The position numbers were made by a program, and so were the translations under genes. Shown piece by piece: positions 1-8,520 of a stretch of DNA of 47,072 bases (position 1 is its first letter; the number at the start of each line of letters is the position of its first letter). The stretch covers positions 1 to 47,072 of the forward strand of contig JAKSPL010000017.1 of assembly GCA_024404815.1 (NCBI GenBank), read 5' to 3'. The notes under the pieces were generated by a model that saw only the letters and a program-made list of their open reading frames with translations, was not told where the DNA came from and did no database searches. Source of the DNA: Oscillospiraceae bacterium (GTDB taxonomy: Bacteria; Bacillota; Clostridia; Oscillospirales; Ruminococcaceae).

Positions 1-108
1 TCCCCAAACCCCTGCCAAAGGGACATTGTCCCTTTGGAATCCCATTTTAGCACGATTGTTAGTATGATAAGTGCGGAGATACGGTTCTCCGCCCTTTTTG
101 TATGCTGA
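1..108 (-). repeat. Dispersed palindromic repeat, family I, copy A
   Basis: On the minus strand this reads: hairpin with GCGGAGA/TCTCCGC arms (73-92), then a conserved spacer containing CGTGCTAAAATGGGATT, then the perfect palindrome CCAAAGGG..CCCTTTGG (15-37), then a GGGGTTTGGGGA tail. Other copies of the same arrangement lie near 11.2, 12.8, 13.2, 14.9 and 22.7 kb. The GC-rich hairpin followed by a T run on the plus strand (95-99) could also terminate transcription. No gene is supported here. Confidence 0.85.
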
Positions 109-167
109 CATGGGAGCTATCACGAAAGTTTTGGTGCATGAATACGCAGTATTCATGTTAGCTTTCT

Positions 168-275
168 TCAAAAGCTTGCGGAGTCCAGAGGTGAGTTTGC
201 TTGCAAACTCATCGGCTTGCCGTACTGAGCACTCTGGTCGCTGTCCGCAGACAGCGAAACACGGGGAATCCTCAA
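168..275 (+). repeat. Dispersed palindromic repeat, family II, copy 1
   Basis: Nested stems: an outer CCAGAG/CTCTGG pair (185-190 and 232-237) encloses GAGTTTGC-TT-GCAAACTC (193-210) and a small CGGCTTGCCG, and is followed by CGCTGTC-CGCA-GACAGCG. Copies at about 15.0 and 20.1 kb share the central GAGTTTGC palindrome but carry different outer stems. The DNA at about 13.03-13.1 kb shares the outer stems but has a different centre. An open frame across this stretch is not a believable gene. Confidence 0.8.
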
Positions 276-298
276 CAGCAATTCTTTTCGCAGAACTA

Positions 299-327
299 TT
301 GACAAATTTGAAAAATACTGCTATAAT
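299..327 (+). promoter_or_regulatory. Sigma-A promoter of the cytidylate-kinase-like gene
   Basis: TTGACA (299-304), 17 bases, TATAAT (322-327): both hexamers match consensus exactly. The start codon follows at 434, so the leader is about 100 bases. Confidence 0.85.
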
Positions 328-339
328 AAAAGCATGAAA

Positions 340-366
340 ATCAATATTCTGATATTGGTTTTTTAT
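340..366 (+). promoter_or_regulatory. AT-rich leader hairpin with T run (possible attenuator)
   Basis: ATCAATAT/ATATTGGT arms around a TCTG loop, followed at once by a T run, lie about 10 bases after the expected transcription start and 70 bases before the gene. The stem is weak, so it may be an attenuator or chance. Confidence 0.3.
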
Positions 367-433
367 ACATTCTACACAACAACGCGAGTACGATATTCTG
401 AACCTAACATCTATAAAAAGGAATGGTGATTTT

Positions 434-1057
434 ATGTCTATACTCTTAACGATTTCCCGTGAATACGGAAGCGGCGGCAGAGAGATTGCACAGCGTCTGT
501 CCGAATTCTATACTGACATCCCCGTTTTTGATCGCAAACTCATTGACATGACTGCGGATAAGTGCGGATTTTCTACGAAATTCATTCAAGAGAATGAGGA
601 ACGTATGACCAATTCATTCCTGTTCAATATCGCTGTCAGCGGTATTTATTCTCCGATCTACCGTGCAGGCGATGTCGAAGCCGTGCCGCAGGATTATGTA
701 TTCCTGACACAGAGCAAGATCATCACAACGCTTGCAGAAGAACATCCCTCTGCGATTTTTGTCGGCCGCTGTGCGGATTATATTCTCCGCGACAACCCGA
801 ACCTGTTCAGCGTGTTCATCACCGCAGACATGGATTTCCGTATCAAGCGGACGGTCGAAGAACTGGGCGTGACACCCGAAAAGGCTGCGTCCATCGTTGC
901 AAAACACGATAAATCCCGCCGCCGTCACTACAATTATTATACCGGTGCAGACTGGGGTGCGCGTGCAAATTACCATATGGTACTGAACACGGGCAAGCTG
1001 GGCATCGGCGCGGCAACGGATATTCTGAAAGAGATGATCTCTTACGCGCAGGCGTGA
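434..1057 (+). CDS. Cytidylate kinase-like family protein
   Basis: 207 residues. The protein opens with ISREYGSGGREIAQRL, the P-loop-like signature of the cytidylate kinase-like family (Cytidylate_kin2), in which a glycine-rich GSGG loop replaces the usual GxxGxGK[ST]. The central region carries FVGRCADYIL, and residues about 150-170 hold a basic cluster (KHDKSRRRHYNYYTG) that fits the phosphate-binding lid. These features predict a cytoplasmic nucleotide kinase, but the physiological substrate of this family is not settled and CMP kinase activity should not be assumed. The gene has a consensus promoter 107 bases upstream and appears monocistronic, because a separate promoter precedes the next gene. 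Confidence 0.85.
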   Translation: MSILLTISREYGSGGREIAQRLSEFYTDIPVFDRKLIDMTADKCGFSTKFIQENEERMTNSFLFNIAVSGIYSPIYRAGDVEAVPQDYVFLTQSKIITTLAEEHPSAIFVGRCADYILRDNPNLFSVFITADMDFRIKRTVEELGVTPEKAASIVAKHDKSRRRHYNYYTGADWGARANYHMVLNTGKLGIGAATDILKEMISYAQA

Positions 1058-1147
1058 GCGTTTTTGCAGTTTTACACAGAAACCGCTCTTTGATTCTTTG
1101 TGGGGTGTCGCAAGTATCTGAAAAAAGAGAGATTATTGTCAAAAATG

Positions 1148-1176
1148 TTGATTTCTATGAATTACTATGATAAAAT
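1148..1176 (+). promoter_or_regulatory. Probable promoter of the CapD-like gene
   Basis: TTGATT (1148-1153), 17 bases, TAAAAT (1171-1176), 66 bases before the start codon. Four of six and five of six matches to the sigma-A consensus. Confidence 0.5.
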
Positions 1177-1241
1177 AGAAATGAAAAAAGGCGGATTTTG
1201 TCTGCTGGAGAAAAGAAAAATCTGAGGGGTTGAAAAACTGA

Positions 1242-3164
1242 ATGTATCGCTTCAATCGGCGAAAGATCGTCCTGTTGATCGCGGACTTTGGAATGATTGG
1301 CGTATGCGGTGTACTGGCGCAGTTTTGTGTTGCACTTCTCCAGATCAATCTGCACGCCACAGACCGCAATATCGCGCTCGTTTCGTTTGTAACGGCAGTG
1401 CTTTGCGTAATGGCACTCTGGATCACGGGAGCCTATGCAAAACTCTGGCGGCACGCTGCAAAAGCGGACTATAACCGCTGCTTTTACGGTGTTGCCATCG
1501 GCACGGTGCTGGCTGCCATTTTTATGACAGCATTCGGACGGAAAATGCAGATCGGCTTCTGGCTGGTCTATTTTCTCGGCAGCTGCATTGCAACAACTTT
1601 ATTCCGATTGTTATTCCGCCGCGCATTCCTGCACGAGGAAACAGAGGAAGACGGCGACTATACAAGAGTTATGATCGTTGGTGCTGGACAGGCTGCGAAG
1701 ATCCTGCTCTCTGACATTGAACGCGCACAGTCTGACAAGTCGCACCCTGCCTACCATTTCAAGGCGGTTTGTATCGTTGATGACGACTATTCGATCGGCG
1801 GCACCTTTATTCAGGGCGTGCGTGTGATGGGTACAACTACGGAGATCAAGGAAATTTGTGAACGTGAACGCATTGACATGATCATCTTTGCGATTCCGTC
1901 CTGTGAGGAAGCAAACCGTGTCCGAATCCTCAACATCTGCAACGAAACGGCATTGCCGCTGAAAGTTTTGCCGTTCATTTCTCAACTGGTACTGGGCGAT
2001 GAGCCTGAGCAGCAGAATTTGCTGTCACAGGTGAAAGATATCAGCATGGAAGCACTGCTTGGCAGAGAACCGATTTCTTTCGATAAGGATGATATCAGTC
2101 AGCTGATTCGCGGAAAGGTCTGCATGGTGACGGGCGGCGGCGGCAGCATCGGTTCGGAACTGGTGCGTCAGATCGCTTCGTATGCACCTGCACAGGTCAT
2201 TATCGTTGATATTTATGAGAACAATGCATACGAGATTCAGCAGGAGCTTGTGATGCAGTACGGCGACAAGCTGAATCTTGTGACATTGATTGCATCCGTC
2301 CGAGATTATCCGCGTATGAGCGAGATTTTCCGCACATACCGTCCGGATTTGGTGTTCCATGCCGCAGCGCACAAACACGTTCCGCTGATGGAGCATTCCC
2401 CGATGGAAGCCATCAAAAACAATATCATCGGAACATTCAATGTAGCGACACTTGCGGATTTTTACCATACCGAAAAATTTGTGATGATCTCAACGGACAA
2501 GGCGGTCAACCCGACCAATGTCATGGGTGCCTCCAAACGCTGCTGCGAAATGATCGCACAGTACATGGCACAATGCAAGACCAACACGGAATTTATCACC
2601 ACACGTTTCGGCAATGTCCTCGGTTCACACGGTTCGGTCATTCCGCTGTTCAAAAAGCAGATCGAATCAGGACAGCCTGTGACAGTCACACACCCCGACA
2701 TTATCCGCTATTTTATGACGATTCCTGAGGCTGTGTCGCTGGTGTTGCAGGCAGGTGCGATGGCGCACGGCGGTGAGATCTTCGTTCTGGATATGGGCGA
2801 ACCTGTCAAGATCACTCAGCTTGCAGAAAACCTGATCCGTATGTACGGAAAAGTGCCGTATAAGGAAGTTCCGATTTTGTTTACAGGTCTGCGTCCCGGC
2901 GAGAAACTCTTTGAGGAACTGCTGATGGACGAGGAAGGACTCGAACAGACTGCAAACAAGAAAATCTTCATCGGCAATCAAATCGAGATCGAACCGATTT
3001 CGTTTATGCAGAAACTGCACGATTTACGCGATGCGGCGGAAACGAACGATGCGGAAGAAACGATTGCTCTGCTGGAGGAGCTGGTTCCGACCTTTGCGCA
3101 TGAACCAATGGAACTGCACGATGAACCTGTCAAAGTTGATGTGCATGACCCTGTTTTGGTATAA
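1242..3164 (+). CDS. Membrane nucleotide-sugar 4,6-dehydratase, CapD/FlaA1/WbpM type
   Basis: 640 residues. Four hydrophobic helices fill about residues 8-30, 45-65, 83-98 and 105-125. A first Rossmann-like domain follows with GAGQAA at about 147. A second, extended short-chain dehydrogenase domain has TGGGGSIGSE at about 296, FHAAAHKHVPLMEHS near 370, STDKAVNPTNVMGASKR near 417 and LRPGEKLFEELL near 555. This is the full-length architecture of the membrane-bound dehydratases that act on UDP-GlcNAc-type sugars, usually the first step toward bacillosamine- or fucosamine-type sugars for glycans or capsule. The methionine in NVMGASK, where ordinary SDRs have the catalytic tyrosine, is typical of this subfamily. 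The ribosome binding site (GAGGGG) is about 12 bases from ATG. No other glycan biosynthesis gene is adjacent. Confidence 0.92.
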   Translation: MYRFNRRKIVLLIADFGMIGVCGVLAQFCVALLQINLHATDRNIALVSFVTAVLCVMALWITGAYAKLWRHAAKADYNRCFYGVAIGTVLAAIFMTAFGRKMQIGFWLVYFLGSCIATTLFRLLFRRAFLHEETEEDGDYTRVMIVGAGQAAKILLSDIERAQSDKSHPAYHFKAVCIVDDDYSIGGTFIQGVRVMGTTTEIKEICERERIDMIIFAIPSCEEANRVRILNICNETALPLKVLPFISQLVLGDEPEQQNLLSQVKDISMEALLGREPISFDKDDISQLIRGKVCMVTGGGGSIGSELVRQIASYAPAQVIIVDIYENNAYEIQQELVMQYGDKLNLVTLIASVRDYPRMSEIFRTYRPDLVFHAAAHKHVPLMEHSPMEAIKNNIIGTFNVATLADFYHTEKFVMISTDKAVNPTNVMGASKRCCEMIAQYMAQCKTNTEFITTRFGNVLGSHGSVIPLFKKQIESGQPVTVTHPDIIRYFMTIPEAVSLVLQAGAMAHGGEIFVLDMGEPVKITQLAENLIRMYGKVPYKEVPILFTGLRPGEKLFEELLMDEEGLEQTANKKIFIGNQIEIEPISFMQKLHDLRDAAETNDAEETIALLEELVPTFAHEPMELHDEPVKVDVHDPVLV

Positions 3165-3168
3165 GAAG

Positions 3169-3202
3169 AATCCTCTCACGAAAAGCGTGGGAGGATTTTT
3201 TA
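3169..3202 (+). terminator. Rho-independent terminator after the CapD-like gene
   Basis: AATCCTCTCACG / CGTGGGAGGATT arms (one G-T wobble) with an AAAAG loop, followed by a T run, six bases after the stop codon. Confidence 0.9.
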
Positions 3203-3301
3203 GTGTTTGCTCGATGATACACCGTTTCGCCCGATTTCGCATAGCATAGGGCAGGGAAATTCCATCCCGCGGATTCATCCTATTCAGAAGGAGTGAGCAG
3301 A

Positions 3302-3949
3302 ATGTCCATGCCGAACCAAACCGACGGTACATCCGTTTTGCAAAAGCCGCATCTGATCGCAGCAGGCGGCGATTTACGTCAGCTTGCCGCCGCCCGAACG
3401 CTAGCCGCAGCGTATCAGGTAACGCTGATCGGATTTGACCGTTGTTCGTATACAAAATTGCCGAGTGAAGCCGCCGCCGTCTGCGATTTGGAGGAGATCT
3501 CATCCGATGCCGATGTGCTGCTGCTGCCGATGCCTGTATCCAAAGACGAAGAAATGCTCTATGCGCCGTACAGCAGTCGACCGATTCCGCTTTCTGACCT
3601 GTGTGAAAAGGTCAGGTCAGGCGGAACGGTGCTGGGCGGAAGAATCTCTGCATCGCTGTCAGAAAAGCTGACTGCCGCAGGGTTCAAGGTCGGGGACTAT
3701 GCCGCACGGGAAGATTTCTGTGTCCGCAACGCCGTACCGACCGCAGAGGGTGCGCTGCAGATCATCTTGCAGGAACTGCCCGTGACCATTCATGGTCTGC
3801 ACATTCTGCTTCTGGGCGCAGGACGCATCAGCAAGGCGCTGCAAAGCCGACTGCGTGCGCTGGGTGCAGAGGTGACGGTCGCTGCAAGACGGTGTTCCGA
3901 CCTTGCGTGGGCGGAATGTGACGAGCGGAAACCGTGTATGAAAGCCTGA
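3302..3949 (+). pseudogene. dpaA: Truncated dipicolinate synthase subunit A (DpaA/SpoVFA)
   Basis: 215 residues from ATG 3302, chosen because AAGGAG at 3288-3293 sits 8 bases upstream; the earlier GTG at 3293 overlaps that site. The N-terminal domain shows LIAAGGDLRQLAAARTLA, followed by MPVSKDEEML and the start of the NAD-binding fold ILLLGAGRISKALQ, the pattern of SpoVFA/DpaA. This is the oxidoreductase that makes dipicolinic acid for endospores from a tetrahydrodipicolinate precursor. The frame stops right after SDLAWAE, in the middle of the nucleotide-binding domain. Family members are usually near 290 residues, so roughly the last quarter is missing. No other reading frame continues the protein and no dpaB follows. 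It is probably a non-functional remnant. Confidence 0.72.
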
Positions 3950-4040
3950 CATTCGGCAGAATACAGAATGATAGACAGATTTCTGACAAAAAACGGCTCG
4001 GATTTTTCTCTTTGAATTTGAAAAAGAGCAAAAAAAAGAC

Positions 4041-4069
4041 TTGCCTTTTTCGGGAAAATGGTGTATACT
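4041..4069 (+). promoter_or_regulatory. Promoter of the decarboxylase gamma/beta operon
   Basis: TTGCCT (4041-4046), 17 bases, TATACT (4064-4069), 38 bases before the gamma-subunit start. It lies directly behind the dpaA remnant and gives the sodium-pump genes their own transcription. Confidence 0.7.
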
Positions 4070-4107
4070 AGAATGGTATGCAAATCTAAAGATTGGGAGG
4101 TTATACC

Positions 4108-4542
4108 ATGAACATGACTGTGATGATGTTGGCGGAAAAGGTACTGAAGGGTACGGAAAAGCTCAGCGGCGTAGAGATCGCTTCCATGACCATTATCGGT
4201 CTGGGCATTGTCTTTTCAGGACTGTTGATCTTGGTCGCATTTCTGTATCTGAGCGGCGGCATCTTCAAAAAAGCGGACGCTGCAAAGAAAAAATCTGCAT
4301 CCGCACCGGCTGCTGCACCTGCACCCGTGAAGGCTGCGCCTGCAAAACAGGCAGCTTCTGCAACTGCGGCAGAGGACGATGAAGAAGTGATCGCTGTCAT
4401 TTCCGCTGCGATCGCCGCAATGGGCGAAGCGGACGGAAAACAGTATCGCCTGCACAGCGTGAAGCCCGTCACCCGCGGCGGCGGAAACGGCCGTTCGGCT
4501 TGGGCACAGGCAGGCATCCATGACGCAACCAGACCTTTTTAA
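4108..4542 (+). CDS. Na+-translocating decarboxylase gamma/delta subunit (OadG family)
   Basis: 144 residues from ATG 4108, which has GGGAGG seven bases upstream; a TTG farther upstream in frame overlaps the ribosome binding site. One membrane helix (about residues 26-48, MTIIGLGIVFSGLLILVAFL) is followed by a long Ala/Pro/Lys-rich linker (about 58-85). A C-terminal tail then contains VIAVISAAIAAM and the conserved-looking SAWAQAG. This is the layout of the small anchoring subunit of oxaloacetate or methylmalonyl-CoA decarboxylase, which holds the soluble carboxyltransferase to the membrane beta subunit. Some homologues carry a biotinyl domain elsewhere; none is present here. It is 35 bases from, and surely cotranscribed with, the beta subunit. 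Confidence 0.85.
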   Translation: MNMTVMMLAEKVLKGTEKLSGVEIASMTIIGLGIVFSGLLILVAFLYLSGGIFKKADAAKKKSASAPAAAPAPVKAAPAKQAASATAAEDDEEVIAVISAAIAAMGEADGKQYRLHSVKPVTRGGGNGRSAWAQAGIHDATRPF

Positions 4543-4577
4543 TGACTCAACGACTTAGAAAGTGAGGACTCTCAACT

Positions 4578-5789
4578 ATGGGCGGTGTATTGGACTTTAT
4601 TTCAAACACACTCGGCGGTCTGTGGAATGACAGCGGCTTGAACGCATTGTTCTCCGCAGGCGGCTGGAAGAATCTCGTCATGATTCTCGTATCTTTCATC
4701 TTCATGTATCTGGCGATCGCAAAAGAATTTGAACCGCTTTTGCTGCTGCCGATCTCGTTTGGTATGCTCCTGACCAACCTGCCGATGGCAGGTTTGTATC
4801 ACCCCGAATTGTGGGTGCTGGTCGATGGTCATGTAGACTACGGAACGGTGCTGCGTGACGGCGGTCTGCTCGACGTCTTGTATCTGGGCGTTAAATTACA
4901 GCTTTATCCGCCTTTGATCTTCTTGGGCATCGGCTGTATGACTGACTTCTCTCCGCTGATTGCAAACCCGAAAAGCTTCCTGCTGGGTGCTGCTGCACAG
5001 GGCGGTATCTTCTTCACCTTTGTCTGTGCAGGTCTGCTGGGCTTTACTGCCGCAGAAGCAGGTTCTATCGCTATCATCGGCGGTGCAGACGGCCCGACTG
5101 CAATTTACGTATCCACAAGACTTCTGACAGGCGGCGGCTCGATTACCACGGGTAATATCGCTCTCGCTGCATATACTTATATGGCACTCGTTCCGATCAT
5201 TCAGCCGCCGATCATGCGTGCGCTGACCACGAAAAAGGAACGCTCGGTCAAAATGGAGCAGCTGCGTACTGTTTCCAAGACGGAAAAGATCATCTTCCCG
5301 ATCGCTGTTACGCTGATCGTATCTTTGCTGGTACCGTCTGCTGCACCGCTGGTCGGTATGCTGATGTTCGGTAACCTGCTGAAAGAATCCGGTGTGGCAG
5401 CTCGTCTGATCGACACCGCACAGAACGCTCTGATGAACATTATCACGATCTTCCTCGGCATTTCTGTTGGTGCGACCACACAGGCAGAACAGATCATCAA
5501 CCTCAAATTCGGCGGCGTTATGCTGCTGGGTGTCATCGCATTCTCGCTCGGTACTGCCTGCGGTATCATCTTTGGTAAGATCATGTATATCGTAACCAAG
5601 GGCAAGGTCAATCCGCTGATCGGTTCGGCAGGTGTTTCTGCGGTACCGATGGCAGCCCGTATTTCCCAGAAGGTCGGTGCGGAAACTGATCCGACGAACT
5701 TCCTGCTGATGCACGCAATGGGCCCGAACGTCGCAGGCGTTATCGGTTCTGCCGTTGCAGCAGGTGTTCTGCTTTCCGTTATCGGCTGA
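4578..5789 (+). CDS. Na+-translocating decarboxylase beta subunit (OadB/GcdB/MmdB)
   Basis: 403 residues, about ten hydrophobic segments. The family hallmark [15 protein letters not shown] is at about residue 171, and the conserved C-terminal block contains [16 protein letters not shown] and [19 protein letters not shown]. Known chemistry: this integral membrane subunit decarboxylates carboxybiotin and exports Na+, coupling acid decarboxylation to a sodium gradient. AGTGAGG lies 10 bases before ATG. The partner carboxyltransferase (alpha) and biotin carrier are not in the window, so the substrate (oxaloacetate, methylmalonyl-CoA or glutaconyl-CoA) cannot be told. A biotin ligase gene occurs at 21.9 kb but is not linked. 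Confidence 0.95.
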   Translation: MGGVLDFISNTLGGLWNDSGLNALFSAGGWKNLVMILVSFIFMYLAIAKEFEPLLLLPISFGMLLTNLPMAGLYHPELWVLVDGHVDYGTVLRDGGLLDVLYLGVKLQLYPPLIFLGIGCMTDFSPLIANPKSFLLGAAAQGGIFFTFVCAGLLGFTAAEAGSIAIIGGADGPTAIYVSTRLLTGGGSITTGNIALAAYTYMALVPIIQPPIMRALTTKKERSVKMEQLRTVSKTEKIIFPIAVTLIVSLLVPSAAPLVGMLMFGNLLKESGVAARLIDTAQNALMNIITIFLGISVGATTQAEQIINLKFGGVMLLGVIAFSLGTACGIIFGKIMYIVTKGKVNPLIGSAGVSAVPMAARISQKVGAETDPTNFLLMHAMGPNVAGVIGSAVAAGVLLSVIG

Positions 5790-5829
5790 TTCAACCGAAA
5801 TTACCACTCGCAATTCAGATAAAAGAGGC

Positions 5830-5861
5830 GGGGCGGACTGAACCCCAGTCCGCCCCTTTTT
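5830..5861 (+). terminator. Strong terminator / possible adhE leader attenuator
   Basis: GGGGCGGACTG / CAGTCCGCCCC perfect arms, AACCC loop, then TTTTT. It ends the decarboxylase operon but lies only 29 bases before the adhE start codon, which leaves no room for a promoter between them. Confidence 0.9.
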
Positions 5862-5889
5862 CATAAACTCAGGAACGGAGGATTTCTTT

Positions 5890-8505
5890 ATGTATGAACA
5901 TCCGATTGTTGACAGCGTAGAGAAGCTGGAAAAACGCCTTGCAGAGGTGCGTGCTGCACAGCAGGAGTATGCCAAATTCACGCAGGAACAAGTCGATGCC
6001 ATTTTCCGTGCAGCAGCAGTTGCCGCCAATCAGGCACGTATCCCGCTGGCAAAAATGGCAGTCGAGGAAACAGGCATGGGTGTCGCAGAGGATAAGGTCA
6101 TCAAGAACCACTTTGCGTCCGAGTATATTTACAATGCCTACAAAGACACGAAAACCTGCGGCGTCATCGCACGCGACGAGGCGTTTGGTACGATGCAGGT
6201 CGCAGAGCCGCTGGGTGTCATCGCCGCAGTTATTCCGACAACCAACCCGACTTCTACCGCGATTTTCAAAACGCTGATCACGCTGAAAACCAGAAACGGC
6301 ATTGTGATCTCGCCGCATCCGCGTGCAAAGAAATCTACGATCGAAGCCGCAAGAATCGTTGCGGAGGCAGCCTACAAGGCAGGTGCGCCCGAGGGACTCA
6401 TCGGCTGGATCGACGTACCGTCGCTGGAAATGACCAACACGATCATGAAAGAAGCGGATATCATTCTCGCAACAGGCGGTCCCGGCATGGTCAAAGCGGC
6501 ATATTCGAGCGGAAAGCCTGCTCTGGGTGTCGGTGCCGGCAATACCCCTGCGATCATCGACAGCACCGCAGATGTCGTGCAGGCTGTCAACTCGATCATC
6601 CATTCCAAGACTTTCGACAACGGCATGATCTGTGCTTCTGAGCAGTCCACGATCGTTCTTGACAAGGTCTACAAGGCAGTCAAGGCAGAATTTGAAGCAC
6701 GCGGCTGCTATTTCCTCAAAGGCAAGGAACTCGACAAAGTCCGAAAGACCATTATCATCAACGGCTCGGTCAATGCGAAGATCGTCGGACAGTCTGCGTT
6801 CCGCATTGCGGAGCTGAGCGGCGTGAAAGTGCCCGAAACCACGAAAATCCTCATTGGTGAGGTCGAAAGTGTGGACATCACCGAGGAATTTGCACATGAA
6901 AAGCTTTCTCCCGTTCTGGCAATGTACCATGCGAAGGATTTCGAGGAGGCAGTCGCCAAAGCAGAGCGTCTGATCGCGGACGGCGGCTATGGCCATACTT
7001 CCTCCGTCTATCTGAATGCCGTCACCGAGCGCGAAAAGGTCGAGATGATGGCAAACCGCATGAAGACCTGCCGTATTCTGGTCAATACACCTTCCTCGCA
7101 CGGCGGTATCGGTGATCTGTACAACTTCAACCTGAAGCCCTCTCTGACACTCGGCTGCGGTTCCTGGGGCGGTAATTCCGTTTCCGAGAATGTCGGTGTC
7201 AAGCATCTGCTGAATATCAAGACTGTCGCAGAGAGGAGAGAGAATATGCTCTGGTTCAGAACCCCGCAGAAGGTTTATATGAAGAAAGGCTGTCTGCCTG
7301 TTGCCCTCGATGAACTGGGCAGCATCATGGGCAAGAAGCGTGCGTTTATCGTCACCGACAGCTTCCTGTTCAAAAACGGCTATACCAAGTGCATTACCGA
7401 TAAGCTGGATGCAATGGGCATCACGCACACGACATTCTTCAATGTCGCACCCGATCCGTCGCTTGCCTCTGCAAAAGAGGGCGCAAAAGCGATGACGGCA
7501 TTCGAGCCGGACTGCATCATTGCGGTCGGCGGCGGCTCTGCAATGGATGCCGGCAAGATCATGTGGGTGCTGTATGAGCATCCCGAGGCGGACTTTATGG
7601 ATATGGCGATGCGTTTCTGCGATATCCGCAAGCGTATCTATCCGTTCCCGAAAATGGGCGAAAAAGCATATTTTGTCGCTGTTCCGACCTCCGCAGGCAC
7701 AGGCTCTGAGGTCACGCCGTTTGCGGTCATTACCGATGAGCAGAGCGGTGTGAAATATCCGCTCGCAGACTATGAACTGCTGCCGAATATGGCGATCGTA
7801 GACGCTGATCTGATGATGAATGCACCGAAGGGACTGACTTCTGCATCGGGTATCGACGTTGCAACACACGCACTCGAAGCCTATGCGTCTGTCATGGCAA
7901 CCGACTTCACCGATGGTCTGGCGATTCGCTCGCTGCAAATGGTCTTTGACTATCTGCCGCGCTGCTATGATGACGGCGCACATGATCCCGAAGCACGCGA
8001 AAAAATGGCACACGCCGCGACAATGGCAGGTATGGCATTTGCAAATGCGTTCCTCGGTGTCTGCCACTCGATGGCGCACAAATTGGGCGCATTCCACCAC
8101 ATTCCGCACGGCGTTGCAAATGCGCTGATGCTCGAACAGGTCATGCGTTTCAATGCGGTCGAAGTCCCGACCAAAATGGGCACATTCCCACAGTATGAGC
8201 ATCCGCACACCCTCGCCCGCTATGCAGAGGTTGCGACCGCGCTCGGCTGCAAGGGCAAGAGCAGTGCTGACAAACTCGAATCCCTGATCGCAAAGATCAA
8301 CGAACTGAAAGCGCATATCGGCATTCCGAACAGCATCAAGGAATACGGCATCGATGAGAAAGACTTCCTCGAACGTCTGGACGCTATGACCGAGCAGGCA
8401 TTCGATGACCAGTGTACAGGCGCAAATCCGCGCTATCCGCTGATGTCGGAGATCAAGCAGATGTATCTGAACGCCTACTATGGCGACAATTCGAAAACCG
8501 TATAA
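5890..8505 (+). CDS. adhE: Bifunctional acetaldehyde-CoA / alcohol dehydrogenase
   Basis: 871 residues, the usual AdhE length. The N-terminal CoA-acylating aldehyde dehydrogenase domain (1 to about 440) has the catalytic cysteine in NGMICASEQS (about Cys248) and VGAGNTPAIID. The C-terminal iron-dependent alcohol dehydrogenase domain has GGGSAMDAGK (about 548) for NAD, PTSAGTGSEVTPFAV, and the metal-ligand histidines in CHSMAHKLGAFHHIPHG (about 722-740). It converts acetyl-CoA to ethanol in two NADH-consuming steps and typically forms spirosomes. GGAGG sits eight bases before ATG. A strong terminator lies just upstream, so expression must come from a promoter before that hairpin or by read-through. 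A kinase-like gene follows after 15 bases and is probably cotranscribed. Confidence 0.98.
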   Translation: MYEHPIVDSVEKLEKRLAEVRAAQQEYAKFTQEQVDAIFRAAAVAANQARIPLAKMAVEETGMGVAEDKVIKNHFASEYIYNAYKDTKTCGVIARDEAFGTMQVAEPLGVIAAVIPTTNPTSTAIFKTLITLKTRNGIVISPHPRAKKSTIEAARIVAEAAYKAGAPEGLIGWIDVPSLEMTNTIMKEADIILATGGPGMVKAAYSSGKPALGVGAGNTPAIIDSTADVVQAVNSIIHSKTFDNGMICASEQSTIVLDKVYKAVKAEFEARGCYFLKGKELDKVRKTIIINGSVNAKIVGQSAFRIAELSGVKVPETTKILIGEVESVDITEEFAHEKLSPVLAMYHAKDFEEAVAKAERLIADGGYGHTSSVYLNAVTEREKVEMMANRMKTCRILVNTPSSHGGIGDLYNFNLKPSLTLGCGSWGGNSVSENVGVKHLLNIKTVAERRENMLWFRTPQKVYMKKGCLPVALDELGSIMGKKRAFIVTDSFLFKNGYTKCITDKLDAMGITHTTFFNVAPDPSLASAKEGAKAMTAFEPDCIIAVGGGSAMDAGKIMWVLYEHPEADFMDMAMRFCDIRKRIYPFPKMGEKAYFVAVPTSAGTGSEVTPFAVITDEQSGVKYPLADYELLPNMAIVDADLMMNAPKGLTSASGIDVATHALEAYASVMATDFTDGLAIRSLQMVFDYLPRCYDDGAHDPEAREKMAHAATMAGMAFANAFLGVCHSMAHKLGAFHHIPHGVANALMLEQVMRFNAVEVPTKMGTFPQYEHPHTLARYAEVATALGCKGKSSADKLESLIAKINELKAHIGIPNSIKEYGIDEKDFLERLDAMTEQAFDDQCTGANPRYPLMSEIKQMYLNAYYGDNSKTV

Positions 8506-8520
8506 AAAGGGGGTTATTTC

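Noticed and set aside
71-337. An 88-codon frame at the window start
   Set aside because: It is made of repeat families I and II and runs into the promoter of the next gene.
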